Numbered from the stretch's first letter, positions 51,079 to 64,000 are shown. The stretch: DNA of 64,000 nucleotides from Tethya wilhelma (GCA_964030475.1 CAXIPT010000001.1:3137075-3201074), one strand, 5' to 3'. The notes: generated from the letters alone by a model not told the origin. Numbers and translations are program-made.

Positions 51079-53522
51079 ATGACATGCAACCAGTTACAAG
51101 CACATCATATTCTATCTCGGAACATGGTCTCAAGTGTACAGAAACCCTCTATCACTAAGTGCAGTCAAGAGGCTACCAATATGGCTGGTCGAGCAGGAGT
51201 ATGTAACATTGCATCTAACTTGTCTAAGAGTGTAGCCAATACAAGGAACAAAAAGCTTCTACATTCTGGTAGTGGTAGTAGCCATCAGAAGAATGGCATA
51301 GTTGTAGTCCCCAAGTGCTCTGCTAACTCGATGCATCACAACTCAAGCTGGCATTCCACAGACTACAAACCTCCCTTGCCACCAAAAACAGAGGGAGGCC
51401 ATACTAGTGACCAGAGCTCCCTGACTAATCAATCCAACAACAAGCGTCTTGTCTGTCCCGAACTGACCATCAGTTACACGAATACACTTATAGCGAACAG
51501 AGTTGGCCAGTTGAACAGCCGTCAACAAGATGTAGAAGACATGCTCTCTTCACTAAAGAAAAAGTTGAGGCGAAGACAGTTGAATCTTGTCCATGTTCAC
51601 AGTGCGACTCAAGTAGAATCCCACAATGCTTGTCCAAAGCCTTGTCGCAAGTTAACTCTAAGTGAATCGACGGTTTCAGCTGCCTCTCCCACTGAGCATG
51701 CCCAGTTTGATGAACCAGTGGAGCCAATGGACTCGGCACCCAGTGAGTGTACAAGTCAGACACTACCGCTACAAGTGGATGGAGCTTGTGACGATGCATT
51801 TGTTGTGAAAGCTGAAGGTGACAGGGAACCTGTTCAGTTTGAAAAGAAGCAGACTCCTAGCATTGCTGGAGAATCGTTCTGTTCGATGGACTCTTTGGAG
51901 AGTGTTCAGTCTGACGATGGTTTGATACCGAATGTCACTCACATCAGACAGAGGTTAAGATCGCTGGAAGCCATTGTCGATGATGAACTGACTGAGAGCT
52001 CCTCAGATGAAGAAGAGGAATCCACCACCAGATGGAGGTAAGGAGTGAATGTGTATGTGTGGTGAAAAGGGGGTGGGAATTTTTGAATGTGGTTCCCCTG
52101 TTCATTGTGTGTAGGTTGATTTTTTTCTAAAATCCCACCAGATTATGTACTGCATTAGAGCCACCTAGGAAGTGAAGTAATGTCTGCTAACTTTCAGTGT
52201 AAATGGGATATGAACATTTTGTTGATAACCCATTCACACTGTTTCATTTAGCACACATCAGAGCTATTGTACATAAGAGATGACTGGGTGTTTTGCCTGA
52301 AGCCATAAATACCTACTACAAAATCCTTCCAGTTATGCTCATCAACACTGTACATACCACCTGCTTCACTTCTATGCGCAGAAAGGAACCAGCCTCTCTG
52401 TTTTTGTTTTACCTGGTTATGAATACAGAGATTGCCTGAATCTGGTGATTGTATTGCATACCTATCAATAGTTCAATGAGTGTCATTAGCTTGAGTTTGT
52501 GGGAGGTTCAATTCCTGTGCTAGTCAATGAATTCCATATTGTTAGCGAGTGTACACTCTGAGTGGGTATAATGCAACAAAGGTAAGCCTGTCTAGGGCCA
52601 TGTTTAGCATAGTATGCTGATTGGATGATGTTCTATTACACTTGTACCAATGTATTCGTACATGCTAGCATCGGCATCCTCTGTTTCTGTTTTGTTCAGG
52701 AGAGAAGGTAGCAAACGAAACTGGGAGAGGATAAAGACTGCTGTTGGTACTCGGTGGTCCTGGCTGGAACATCGAATTGTCGCCATAAACAAGGAGCTCT
52801 GTCGTTTGGAGAATGAGATTCAGCATCGTCCAAGTAAAGAGAAGTTCACGTTTGCTGCTCCTCCGAATCCATCGCATTCTTCCTACTTTGCTCTCCCGAA
52901 CGGTAGCTTTTTGGATCACTTCCACAAAGGTGGCAATGGTAGCCTAGTGTCTGCAGCTGCAGCAGCATCTGGTGTGTATAAGGGTGTTGTGACTAGCAAA
53001 CCTAGCAATGGGTTTGGGCACAATTTGGGTGGTGGAACTCCACCTAACTGTCTACCTCACCTTCTGTTACCGGACAATTTACTGGGAAGCAAGCTTCAGG
53101 TTGGCACACATTTGTTGTCATGACCTTTCCTTGATGGTGTTTGTGTTATCATATCTGGTTCTCTACTACCTGTGAAAGCCTCAGTTCATCAATTTGTTTC
53201 TCTCAACAGGTCAAAGATCTCCTTTCTCCCTCACCTCTTGGCAGAAACTTTGTGTTCATAGATGAAGGTGGTTATTCTTCAGCGAGAACAAGGTATCAAT
53301 GTGGTCTGCTAAGATATCCTTCTAGGCGTACAGCAATTGTGTGCTTACTACTGTTTTGTAGTAACATTGTGTATTTGGCTTCTGTAAACATACCCCACCA
53401 ACCACTATGTTTTTTTTTTTTCCATTTTGAGTAGTCGGCAATTATTATCATTTTCCTATCCTCCCCATTGTACACCAACATATCCACATTATGTGGACAT
53501 ACATTTACATCATGTTACTACA

Positions 53523-53566
<44 letters not shown>

Positions 53567-53953
53567 CCCTTGAGAGACGAGCTCATCGAAAGATTGTCAG
53601 AAAGCCCAAGCTTGCTACAAGAAGGGAAACACTCAACACTTGTGATCCTTCTCAGCATCCTAAATTGACATTACCACATGGTTAGTAATGTAATACTGTC
53701 AATACGTTTATGTGTGCTGTTAATACCCTATGTATAACTTGTGTAAATTCCTCCGTGTACGTTAATGTTGGCATTGAGAAACGCAAACAATGTCATGTGT
53801 CCCATTACACACTGAGTGTGTTGTGTTACATTCTATCCCCCATCTTTCTTTGTCTCAGAACTACCGTCAAGGATATTGCTGGACAGAGCTATTAAACGCA
53901 TCACTGAAGAACACTCCTATGCACAGCTTCCTCTGAGTAAAAGGTACTTACTT

Positions 53954-53989
<36 letters not shown>

Positions 53990-55639
53990 GGTATTGTTGT
54001 CATGGTATGGAGACTAATGGTATGTGTGGTGTGTATTGCATCAGCTTTATGTATATATTAGTTCGATAGTGTATGTGGTGTAAGGATTGATAATGAATAC
54101 AGAATGTTGTGGTCTTATTTGGGGTTGACAGTTAGCTGCACATGTGTGTTCACTGACTTACCAAATGCACACACACTGCACTCTTCCAGGCGGAAGGCAG
54201 CCTCGTCACTTTCCCATTCGTCTTCATCGAGACAGCTCTCTTTCACTCCAAGATATGACTACTCCTTCTCAACCAGTCCCAGTCCCAGTGCGACACCTCT
54301 TTCAGCAGGCTCACTGGATAGGGGCAAAGGTCAGTCCTGCACATGTAGTTGTTGTAGATACCTTCCGCATTAGGCACTACCAGATTATCTCAGTTTGGCA
54401 GAGAAGACAGTTTGTTTTTGGGTAGTGAAGAGTGTTGCTTCATGCTCTGAGTACTGAAGTGTACATCTTTGACATTGTATGTTTGTATATTTCTATGTAT
54501 GCAGGCTCATCTCGCAAGAACCCCCAACTAGTACACCATCACTCTACATCTTCAACCGACCTTCAGAGTCCGTGGTCTCCCAACATGTCTCGTCCTAGCA
54601 CACCAACCCTGACACCCCTGCAGCACCATCCTAAGAGAAAGCGAATGCTAAGCTCCACACCTTCGTATGACATTGACAACATTGTTATTCCTTACTCAAT
54701 GGCTTCTAGCACCAGGTGGGCAGTTGGGTATTGTCTGGCCCACTGGGCAGTGTTGTTGCATACATACACAAACATCATATATGCCTACGTAGGTGACTTC
54801 GACTGTTGTTAACATGTACAATATTGTTTTTCTTCAGGTTAGAAAAGCCCGAGTACAAAGAAATAGTGACTCCAAGTTGGAGAGAAATAGTAAATGGTAA
54901 AGAAGATGATTCTGTCGTCTCTGAAGAACCCATGAAGTTGAACTCTCATAAAAAGTCCAACCACACGCCGAGAGGGTCTAAGACCCCTGTGCTGAAACAG
55001 GAGGAGGAGGAGGAGGAAGATGAGGATTGCAGTGATGAGGCTTTTTCCAGAAGGCACGAGAAATGTGAACTTCAGGAGAAAAAGAGATTCATCAATTTCA
55101 TCACTGGTGGTCAACGCAAACGCAGTCGACCGCAAAGCCTGTCCTCGGCCTCTACTCCTGATGCTAGCATCACCGGCACCCCTCACCCTCTCTCTGCATC
55201 GAAGGGTAAACCACCACACAAGAGAGTGCTCATGAGTCCTCCACCGTTGGAAGGAGAGTGCACCAGACGGAGCTGCGGTGTTCTACCCTGGCTACCGCGA
55301 GAGTTTCCACTCTCTAAGACGGACGAAGATGCCCTCTACAATCCTCCACCTCCCCCCAAGCCCATCAGGATAACCCCTTCCCCTTCACCAATGCACACTC
55401 GTTCAAGTACACCTACAGATTTTAAGACACCAAGCTCGACGTCCACTCTAGCAACTCCTTTGTCTAGTCCGCTGTCAACTCCTAGTGAGGAATCTCGTGT
55501 GATTAGTCCCGTTGAGTGGATGGTGATTAACTCTCAACTCCATAATGGTAACCACATTGGCAATACTAACCAGAAGCATTCAGATTCAACCCTTTCTTCT
55601 TCTTCCAGCATTATACTTAAACTAGCAAAACGAACCTAA
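51079..55639 (+). CDS. KANSL1: KANSL1, NSL histone acetyltransferase complex subunit
   Basis: Eight exons: 51079-52037, 52700-53099, 53210-53292, 53565-53680, 53859-53943, 54190-54329, 54505-54715, 54838-55639; 931 aa from the first true ATG (51079). Seen: a low-complexity N terminus; WSWLEHRIVAINKEL (about 334), like the WTWLQARVADLE coiled coil of KANSL1; a basic RPLERRAHRKIVRKP segment; and the PEHE domain (about 645-760) with SYDIDNIVIPYS and EYKEIVTPSWRE plus an acidic EEEEEEDED run and a trailing helix (EKCELQEKKRFINF). Known role: scaffold of the NSL complex, binding MOF/KAT8 and WDR5. The acceptor of exon 4 is the end of a (CA)n repeat. Confidence 0.9.
53524..53564. repeat. (CA)n microsatellite at KANSL1 exon 4 acceptor
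   Basis: CA run whose final CAG is the splice acceptor of exon 4, leaving no conventional polypyrimidine tract. Confidence 0.8.
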
Positions 55640-56000
55640 TAAAAAAATTAAAGAACAGTCCAGTAATTGTTGGTACCATGTTTCTTCTTTTTTTTTTTTT
55701 GCTTAGCAAATTATCCTACAGTTTAGCCAATTCTGGTGCTTATCATGGCAATTATTATTATGCTATATACTTTGTTGTGCTGCTCATTTTGTTTTGTGTT
55801 GCCGTTTTCTGATTACTTTACACTGAACAACATCTTTTGATCTTTTCTATTCTGACCAACATTGTTGAGCACGTGTTGCATGCGCGCGCCGCCGTTCGAA
55901 GTGGGCCGGTCGCGGCAACCCAAAAAATTTAGCGGGAACTATGGTGCTCTCTATTTAGAGAATGTTGCACATTGATGTTTGAAATGCTGTAACTTTATAC
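55640..56000. promoter_or_regulatory. KANSL1 3' flank / separase promoter
   Basis: 361 bp between two plus-strand genes. The KANSL1 end is T-rich. The separase-proximal part has a GC-rich GCATGCGCGCGCC patch (about 55879), an E2F-like GCGGGAA (55932-55938) and a CHR-like TTTGAA (55978-55983). Confidence 0.5.
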
Positions 56001-57060
56001 ATGGAAGGACAGCGAATTTTGTCGTCACTTAAGGGAGAAGAATCCTGGGATGAAGCCTACAGAGATTCTAAAGTATGTAGAGGACATTTTAATATCAAAA
56101 TTATCATAGGTATATCTAATGATCATAATTTTCCCATTGGTTTGCAGAATTATCTCTCTCCATTGCTGAAGAAAAGTTCCAGCAAAGAAACATCCCACTA
56201 TGGAAAGTATGAGCTATTTTCCCTCAGGTTGTTTAAGCTAGCCATTGAGCTATTGGCCAAGTGCAAAGCCCAGCAGGAGCACAAATATCTCAAAGACATT
56301 GGTGTACTGTGCATTGAAAGCTTGCAAGTGTGTGGTGGCTACTCTGGTAAGGCACCTGCTCTCGGTTTTGAGAAGATGTTGCTGCACTTTACAAAGTGTT
56401 GTCTCACCTTGAATGAAGTGGAGACCGCAGAGATGTCATGTCGTGTACTTTATTCTCAGCTATCCGGGAAGAGTGCAACTGATGCAAAGGCTCTGTTTGT
56501 GCACGTATTTGACATGCTGCGGAAAACCTCGTTACTCACAGAGCAAAAATTTGGTCTCTCTGCACGTCAAAAATGTCTTGAATTGCAAGAATTGGCATTC
56601 AAGTGCTTACTGTCGTCTGGAGATTTCGAGCTTCGTTTATTATTGGAAAAAATCATCCATGCTGATGTGCACTTCTTCACGCTGTGCACCAAGGAATCTC
56701 CTAACCGGTCCGCAGAAAAGAGCATGAACAGAGAGCATGCTTATAACACCCTCTATTCATTCCACACATCACTTCTTAAACACAAAGACATCGTCAGCCT
56801 TGCTCAAGCCGACCTGCAATGCCCAACCTTTTCCACCTCTCTGATGTACATCCTCCACCTAGTGCACCTCTACACCAAAACAGGGCACAAGAATGAGGCC
56901 CAGTCTCACTTGAAACTAGCCCTGGAGCTTTACAATGACCACAGTGCTTGTTGCCACGAGAGAACACATGTTCTTGTGAGTGCACAAGCCCACTGTGTGC
57001 ATCTCTGGACCACATTGACAGAAACTAGTGAATGGTTTGGGTAAGAGACATGATATCTTC

Positions 57061-57115
<55 letters not shown>

Positions 57116-60100
57116 TGTCAATGACTTGTGTTCTGTATCTTTCTTCACAGGAACAGCCACCTGGTCAACTCTCTGTGTCTGACCTTGGCAAATTCCTTGG
57201 AAGATGTGACCAGGAGGATCAAAGCACACGTATCTCGTGATGTTGCTCCTTACCTGCAGAGGCTGTTTGAATACCTTGAGATCCTACTCACTCATTTGAA
57301 GGAGAGAAGAGAGGCCTTTGTTTCTCAATCAGAGGAGAAGAATGAAGACCTGCGTGTAGCCTTTGTGCACCAGAAGACATTCGAACCTCTGAAGTCAGTG
57401 CTCTTAAACTCAGTTGAGTGTTTGGAAACTTTTTTGAAGGTAAGGTGTGCCCACATGCTGTACCTATGTACTCTGTACACTTTATGTATTATGCTCTTGT
57501 GGTTGTGTAGGTCCAGTTGCCATCATCATCAGTCCCCAATCTGGAGCAGTCAGCCCGTTCACGTCAACTCTACATGTTAAGTTTTCTAACGGATGTCCTC
57601 GTGGATCTTCTCAGCTGTAATGATGATGATGATGATGATGATGAGATAGAGATTGTGCGCAGTAGCTCCACTGTGGTGGTACCTCCCCCTCATGTGCAGT
57701 CAGGCCACCCCAAGCAGGAGCTGGCAGAGTCATGTCTGCCTCTCATAAAGAACTCACAGCAAATCATCACAAAGGTTAAAGTCTGCCAAAGATAACAAAT
57801 CGTGAGTCAGAGTTATTGAAGTCATTTCCTATTTTCTACTTTTTAAAGGCAAGTGCTGGTGTTTTTCCAAGCTCTGAGCACAAGTGGCTTGGAAATGATG
57901 CCTATAGACTCTACCAAGCTCTCTACCATTGTAAGCTGTATGGAGAAGCAAGTGAAGTACTCAGAGTTTCATGTGAGGAGCTGACCTACTGGTGCAAAGA
58001 AGGTGACAATGAAGAGCAGCAGCTTAAGAGAGCACTCGAAGTAAGAAATGTGTATTGCTCTACATCTTTCTGTTGCTGTTGTCATTCTGGATTTATATGG
58101 ATGTGTCTTTATGCAGTCCCACCTTCTGGAAAGATTTGTTCTTCTTTCTGGGACACTCAGAATGGACTCAAACTATTGTGATGCTATGAAAGCCATTGAA
58201 AATGCTCTAGTTTCCTTGCCCACAAGTCAGATTGTAACAGAAGAATGTGTATCCTCTCTCGTCACACAATGGGTGAAAGTCAAGAAAGACATTGCTAAAC
58301 ACAGGGAGTCACTGTGTGAGAAGGATAACACACCAGAGCAGAGCATCTTGCAAGTATTACGACAGGTGAGGGGTATGGCAGACGACACAGCAATACTCTA
58401 CTTAGAGATGGAGCTGAAACTCTACAAAACTCACAGGTATGTATGTACACCAGACCATTCTCTTAAATAATACTGTAGTTGCTATTGTTTCTCCCCTTAG
58501 CCAACCAATGCATTCCTGTGAACAAGCTGTGATTCATGATCTTCTCTACTTGTACTCCCATGGTGAACAATTCTCTGAGCTAAATCGAGCAAGGTTGACC
58601 ATCGAACTGGCCTCCATTTCAAGGCAGTGCACTGCTAGCCCACCAGACGACACCAGTGGATCACCCATCACCCTGTTGGACGAGGCTATTGCCCTGCTTG
58701 AACCCCTCACTGTCTCTCCTTCCACAACACTCACACACTCCTACCAACACTCTGCTACAGCATACCTTTGGAAGGCAATCTGTGCTTGGGAAGAACACAT
58801 GAAGTGAGTTTAATGAGAAATGTACCAATTGCAGTGTATGCATGTTTGTGTTGTGTATGTGTAAAATGGTATGTTAGTATAATTATATGCTGTTTCAATT
58901 TCACAGTTTTGCCAACATTTCATGTTGAATTACACGTTCACTGAAAAAAACAACAACATGATTTTGATGTAAAAATTTCTGTGTATTCCTTTCTACAGTT
59001 CATGCAGTCAGAGGAGTTTGGGTTCAGTGCCTAAAGTGGAGGAAGCGTCATCTTCTTCCAAGTCAACCAGTGACGAGAAAGAGAAAGAAACAGAGCTTTG
59101 TCTCTCTCAAAACGAAGAGCATGTGTTGATGTCAGATGATGTGCTCCAGTGTCTCTATAGTGCAGTGGAGGGGTGGGAGGGACTGTGGAGAGCAGTCACT
59201 GAGACTCCTGCTTCAGCAGTAAGGGGTTCTCTTCTTACGTGTAACACCATCCGTCTGTTCTCTTTGAATGTGACTTGCATCTTTCACTCATTAGGAATCC
59301 TCTAACAATCTATTCCACGATTGTCCCAAGTTGTTCCACCACATCTACCTCACATCCTCCCTGTGTCTGGCTCATTCTCAGGTGAGACTAAACAGGTGAA
59401 CACTGTTTCAAATAATAGCCCCTCACTCTCCCACTTTCAGCCTATGCTGGCACTAAAGAGTCTTCGTGTGCTGCTAGACATCTACAATTGGTTCGCCATA
59501 CCTCCCAGCGAGCTCCAAACGCCTTACCAGAAGGCCCTTGCATTGTACCACCAGCTGCTCATCTCTTTTGCTGACCAGGAGCTGGACACACAACCACTGG
59601 AGCTGACAGGTAGCTATATACAAGTTACATCTCTTGAAGTTGGGCATCTCCATGTATGATTTTCCATTTGTTTGTAGTATCAAGCTCAAAACCAAAGTCG
59701 GAAAAAGTCCTAAAGAAAGAGCAGAGTGAGCTTCAAGAATCATTGCTCCACTGTAAACTGGTTCTGGCAGAGTGGTACCTCAGTCGTGGTCAGAAAGACT
59801 CCTGCCATGCACTCCTTGTGGACGTCCTTAATGATCCATTCCACGAGAAATCATCCACCATGAGCTTCTTTGTCGTAGCTAAGGCTAAACTCCTTGCCAG
59901 CGAATACCTCCAACAACGTGATTTTGAAATAGTTCCAGGTGATGATTTCTTACACTACTTGTCCAATCCACCAAATGCCTCTCTGACTGACAATGCGGAT
60001 TCATTTCGAGTGACTCCTCTTGAGGTGGTCGTGGACAGTGTGAAGATCTTCAGACAACTAGCAGATCATCGTCATGTTAGGAGCACAAGAGAAGAGGAGG

Positions 60101-63100
60101 ACCCAAAAGGTATACGTTGGAATGTGTGTAGATGGTTGTATGCTCATTTTTATTCACTCTCTCTTTTACAGTCAAAGAAGAATCTCCTAACGTCTCGCAT
60201 GTGTTATCTCCTGTTGTGAGTGCTTGGGATATTTTAGTGGGTCTGCTGTCCACCCTGAAGAGAGTATCGAGGTTGCACCTCCTCCAAGGCAACATCAAAC
60301 TGGCTTACTTCTATGCTAAGGAAGGGGTCCTGCTTGCTAGGACAATGCTACTCCAAGGATGGTAAATCTTGTAAAGTTATCTAAATAAGAATATTCTTCA
60401 ACTAATATTTTGATTCATGTTCCTGTTAGGTATCTTGAGTTCTGTATTCTTCTCTGTGAGATACACCTGACTCGTGGACGCAAGGATTGTTCTCTTGTGT
60501 ACATCAACCAGGCAGCCAAACTGCTTGAATGTGAGGTCTACTGCAGCTCGGTCATCGCATCGATTGAGGACCAAATCAGGAGCACATTGACAGCAACCAC
60601 CGGGGGAGATGAGGCAGGGCTACCACCTACAGACTCAGTTGTCATTCTCGATGATTCTGATTCCACCCAGTCCAACAATGACGACTCTGAGGATAGTTTC
60701 TTGTCAGAAATGGTTGATGTTGAAACACCACCCCTGACTAGAGCTCGGACAACCAATCGCGTCCTGAACCCCCATCCATCTTCTTGTACGTGTTCGATGT
60801 GTGTCTGTCACATTTCCTTGTTGCAGTACGTCCAACTAGCCCTTTTGGTGTGTGAGTTAGTGTCACAGATGGTAGATGATTCCCAAGGTGAAGATGGTAC
60901 CCGTGACTTAAATAGCTCTGCTGAAACGATCTTAAAAGTTCTCTCGGAAGCAAGTGAACTGTTGAACGGCAGAGTTCCCAAATGTAATTCAGTCTTGAAA
61001 TCTGTTGTTGCTCAAACGAATGAAAGTTTTCAACCAAAGTCAAAGTCACAACGTTCTACAAAGAGTAGGAAGTTGAAAAAGTCCTCAAGAAGAAGTGATG
61101 ATCCATCCTCTCAGCCATCACTAGATGTTGCACGGTCTTCCACTTACTTCTGTGTTGCTTCTAACCTGACAAGAATGGCTGCTGATGCACATCTTCTGAT
61201 GCTGCAACCTGACAAGGCTATCATTGACATTGAAAGAACACTGAATGATGAGACAAAGACGCCAAGGACCGACACATTCACCAATGAGAAGTTGGCCCAG
61301 TTGCATTACACACTAGGTGTTGCTCGAGTCCAGGAGCTGGAAATCAATCGTCCCAAGCTAGCTAAGAGTCTCTGGGAAGGTGGGTCAGCTAGCAAAGAGA
61401 AGTCCAATAGTGAAAAGGTAGCTGTTGACTCTGAAAATGATCCCCTACGAGCTAACCTTCAACGGTGTAGAGGTGATGTACCAGAAGAAATGGTACTTGT
61501 AACAAGAAGAGTGAAAAAAGGCCGGAAAGCTGCTTCTTCAAAGTCTAAATCAGGAAGCACCACTCAAGCAAAGCACCCAAACAAATCTGCCCTGCCTGCT
61601 CAACCTAGACAAGCTGACATGAAAATTGTCGAGCATTTCTTCATAGCATATCAGTTGTGCTATCCAAGCATGCCCGCAGTTTTGTTGCGAGATACCTCGA
61701 GATGGTTGGCTCTCCTGCTGAGCAGTGATAGCTCAGAAATTGGCAGTCACTTCCTAGCACTGAGTATGAACATCACACTCACCCATCAAACAGTCTACTC
61801 AGTTGGCAAGAAAATCAAGTGAGTGTTGGGACCATACATACTGTTGTACATGTATGATACTGTACATTTACATCGATTCATGCCTGATTCTGTTTGATAT
61901 TAATTTTGTCTTCTCTACAGGCACTACCAAAGTGTTGATGTCAAATCTCCATTGCACCATGCCCAGGAAGCTCTTCGTGCCCTCACAGATTCCTCTCCAC
62001 TCACCAAATCTCAGAGTTCAGGTTATGACTCTACAGTCAGTGCTCGTTGTGTTCTTCAGTCCACTGGGACACCACCCTCTCTCTCCTACACCAAGGAGCT
62101 ACTCACTTCTCTTTCACCACAGTGGTCTGTGTGTACCATTTGTCTAGCACCCAAAACACACCCCACCAGACCTACGTTCCTTCTCCTGTCAAGAAGCTTG
62201 TGTGGAGGAGGGAAGAGGGTGAACGATAGTGGCTTGGGGTCTGACAAAACACCTGCTGTTCAAGTCAAGAAGTCATCAAGAACTAAGTCAACAAGAAAAG
62301 TATCCAAGGACATTTGTGTTGACGTTTGTACTGTCAAGAAGACACGAGAGAGTGACAGTGACTGCCCTTCGTCTTCTGTGTTGGTCAAGATTCCTGCAAA
62401 TGGGTTCTCATTTCTCGACCAGTGTGATAACATTCACTGTTCAGCAGCAGAGAGGCTGTTACTGAAGGAGAAGAATGAATGGTGGGAAGCCAGGAGGAGC
62501 TTGGATGCAGACATGAAGGTGACTGTTTGAAATCAAATATCATTGTGAGCTAATTAATGATCACTTCTGTTTTGTATTGCAGGAGCTATTGCTTCAACTG
62601 GAGACTGAATGTCTCGGTGATAATGCTGCTCTCTTTAGTGAGGAGTCCAGCGCAGTCATTCTTGTCCTGGGACAACACGTTCATCGTTTGCCTTGGGAGT
62701 GTCTGCCCACCTTGAAGGGGCTGAGCATCACAAGAATGCCTTCATTGTCATTCACTTCTGCACACAAAACTCTGGTAAACAAATTGGTATGTGTACATAA
62801 TCATATAATCATACAATGTTGTTTGTGCAGGTTGGTTACAATGACGGCTTGACAGTCAACCCAAATTCTGCATACTATGTGCTCAATCCTCAAGGCGATT
62901 TGTTGAAAACAGAGAAACTCTTCTCCAGCTGGTTTGCCAGGAACCCAGGCTGGGATGGTGTAGTGAGGAGGTCTCCATCTCTTGACCAGTTTACAACAGC
63001 TCTGCAAGACAGGGACCTCTATGTGTAAGCCAAATATTAACACACGAATGTACGCAGCTAGCAGTACCCTATGCACATGCAACCCTTTCCTTTGTATCCC

Positions 63101-63603
63101 TCTGGCAGTTACTGTGGTCATAGTGCTGGTAAATTTTTGGACACAAGTGGTTTTCATCTCCTTCGCTGCCAGGCCACTGCTCTGTTGCTTGGATGCAGCT
63201 CTGGCAAGCTAGTGGCACCTGGGAAGTGTGACCCAACTGGTATTGCCCTCAGTTACTTAACGGCTGGATGGTGAGTTTATACATAGCCTACTCATTCTCA
63301 CTCTGTGGGGGACGTTTTAATGATCTACTCATTTATTTGGTGCACTTGCTTTACAGTCCGTCTCTAGTTGGTTGCTTGTGGGATGTGACGGATGGTGAAA
63401 TTGATCGATTTTGTAAAGCTCTGCTCGAATCCATCCTGGAACACAATAAGAAGGGGAAACTAACTCAGCAATCTCACGACCCCCAGTGTTCCAGAACCCT
63501 CTCTGCACATGTGAATGCCTCCAGGACTGCGTGCAAGTTGCAGTGGCTAGTTGGAGCAGCTCCTGTGGTGTATGGTCTACCTGTGACCACCAGTCCTCAT
63601 TAG
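56001..63603 (+). CDS. ESPL1: Separase
   Basis: Eighteen exons: 56001-56072, 56148-57040, 57151-57439, 57511-57774, 57849-58040, 58117-58436, 58501-58803, 58999-59218, 59295-59381, 59441-59609, 59678-60109, 60172-60361, 60430-61818, 61921-62518, 62583-62786, 62831-63024, 63109-63270, 63357-63603; 2074 aa (human 2120). Seen: a long helical-repeat N terminus, an acidic Asp run (DDDDDDDE) in exon 4, a low-complexity basic hinge (about 1300-1500), and the C-terminal caspase-like protease: YYVLNPQGDLLKTE, catalytic His in YCGHSAG (about 1943), catalytic Cys in LLLGCSSG (about 1968), LVGCLWDVTDGEIDRF and GAAPVVYGLPV. Known role: cleaves cohesin SCC1/RAD21 at anaphase, restrained by securin. Both catalytic residues are present. 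Intron 1 is 75 bp and stopless. Confidence 0.97.
57063..57112. repeat. (GA)n microsatellite in separase intron 2
   Basis: GA run of about 50 bp between the donor of exon 2 and the acceptor of exon 3. Confidence 0.85.
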
Positions 63604-63889
63604 AAACAATAATTATGTGTGCATGTATTCAATGTGTACAGGAGACTTTCTAATTTTACAAAACCACATAGAGAAATTTTTAAATTATGTTGTTTTCCAC
63701 GTGGTTTGCTGTCATTGGTCGGAGTATTGCATGTCAAAACAGGTTGGTTCAGCCATAATATTATGGGAAGCTAGCTAACAACAGTTCCCTGAGTTCCCAC
63801 TCCCTTCCAGCCTAAACAGCTACAGGTAACCGGTGCCAAGAGGCGTTGAAGTTGATCCCGCCTATTTTTGTGTTGGCCGACAAACCGAT
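63604..63889. promoter_or_regulatory. Separase 3' flank / promoter of next gene
   Basis: 286 bp between two plus-strand genes, with an inverted CCAAT (CATTGG, about 63714). No separate gene. Confidence 0.45.
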
Positions 63890-64000
63890 ATGGCTAGTGT
63901 GGCGAACAGCAATCACAGTGAATTAGTGAATAGAAAGAGACACCGGAGCCATCATCATCAGCACCACCACGGCCATAGCAGTCACTCACAACGAATGGAA
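63890..64000 (+). CDS. Start of a His-rich protein, truncated by window edge
   Basis: ATG at 63890 opens a frame that runs to the window end (37 codons): MASVANSNHSELVNRKRHRS, then a His-rich stretch (HHHQHHHGHSSHS). The family is not recognisable from this fragment. It is supported by position (same strand, 286 bp after separase) and an uninterrupted frame. Confidence 0.5.
   Translation, partial: MASVANSNHSELVNRKRHRSHHHQHHHGHSSHSQRME

Noticed and set aside
52505..52515. B-box-like GGTTCAATTCC suggesting a tRNA
   Set aside because: The flanking bases do not form a T-stem or acceptor stem and the upstream A-box match is poor; it lies in a KANSL1 intron.

Overview
The window is a compact animal nuclear locus. 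It holds sixteen recognisable intron-containing or intronless genes in 64 kb, plus the first codons of another. Introns are mostly 50-400 bp with GT-AG ends, and there is little intergenic space. The gene set (alkylglycerol monooxygenase, CNC-type bZIP, BAF155/170, CLASP, Lunapark, MDH1B, HRG1, HEXIM, ALIX, KANSL1, separase) is metazoan. The compactness, the low-divergence repeats and a tgtc-rich mobile element inside an intron suggest a demosponge such as Amphimedon or a relative. That organism call is inference; the window carries no taxonomic marker.

Layout, left to right: two AGMO-like copies (-, 311-4604); NIFK/Nop15-like RRM protein (+, 4786-7230); CNC bZIP (-, 7559-9334); coatomer zeta COPZ (+, 9742-10987); SWI/SNF subunit SMARCC (-, 11281-17716); CLASP (+, 18039-29503); Lunapark (-, 30282-32153); MDH1B (+, 32711-34517); HRG1 haem transporter (-, 34672-35578); MCM6 (-, 35594-39722); 3-hydroxyisobutyrate dehydrogenase (+, 39901-41321); zf-C3Hc3H protein of the INO80D/KANSL2 type (-, 41494-43583); HEXIM (+, 44044-44751); ALIX/PDCD6IP (-, 46015-50327, with a 560-N gap); KANSL1 (+, 51079-55639); separase (+, 56001-63603); start of a His-rich gene (+, 63890 to the window edge). 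I rebuilt exon structures by hand from splice signals and reading phase. Every complete model closes to a multiple of three.

Strands alternate almost perfectly, so nearly every gene has a head-to-head partner on its 5' side (bidirectional promoter) and a convergent partner on its 3' side. Regulatory matches inside these short shared promoters fit the genes: an RFX X-box beside MDH1B, an E2F site beside MCM6, and a UPR-type element beside COPZ.

The strongest anomaly is assembly-related. All four isolated single-N positions (4096, 12726, 22733, 32429) sit at the junction of a near-identical local duplication (AGMO, SMARCC, CLASP, Lunapark/MDH1B promoter). The CLASP duplicate cannot be spliced in frame in series and carries an internal stop. 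These are best read as two haplotypes, or a template-switched read, laid end to end. I found no novel defence system, CRISPR array, viral insertion or other exotic system.
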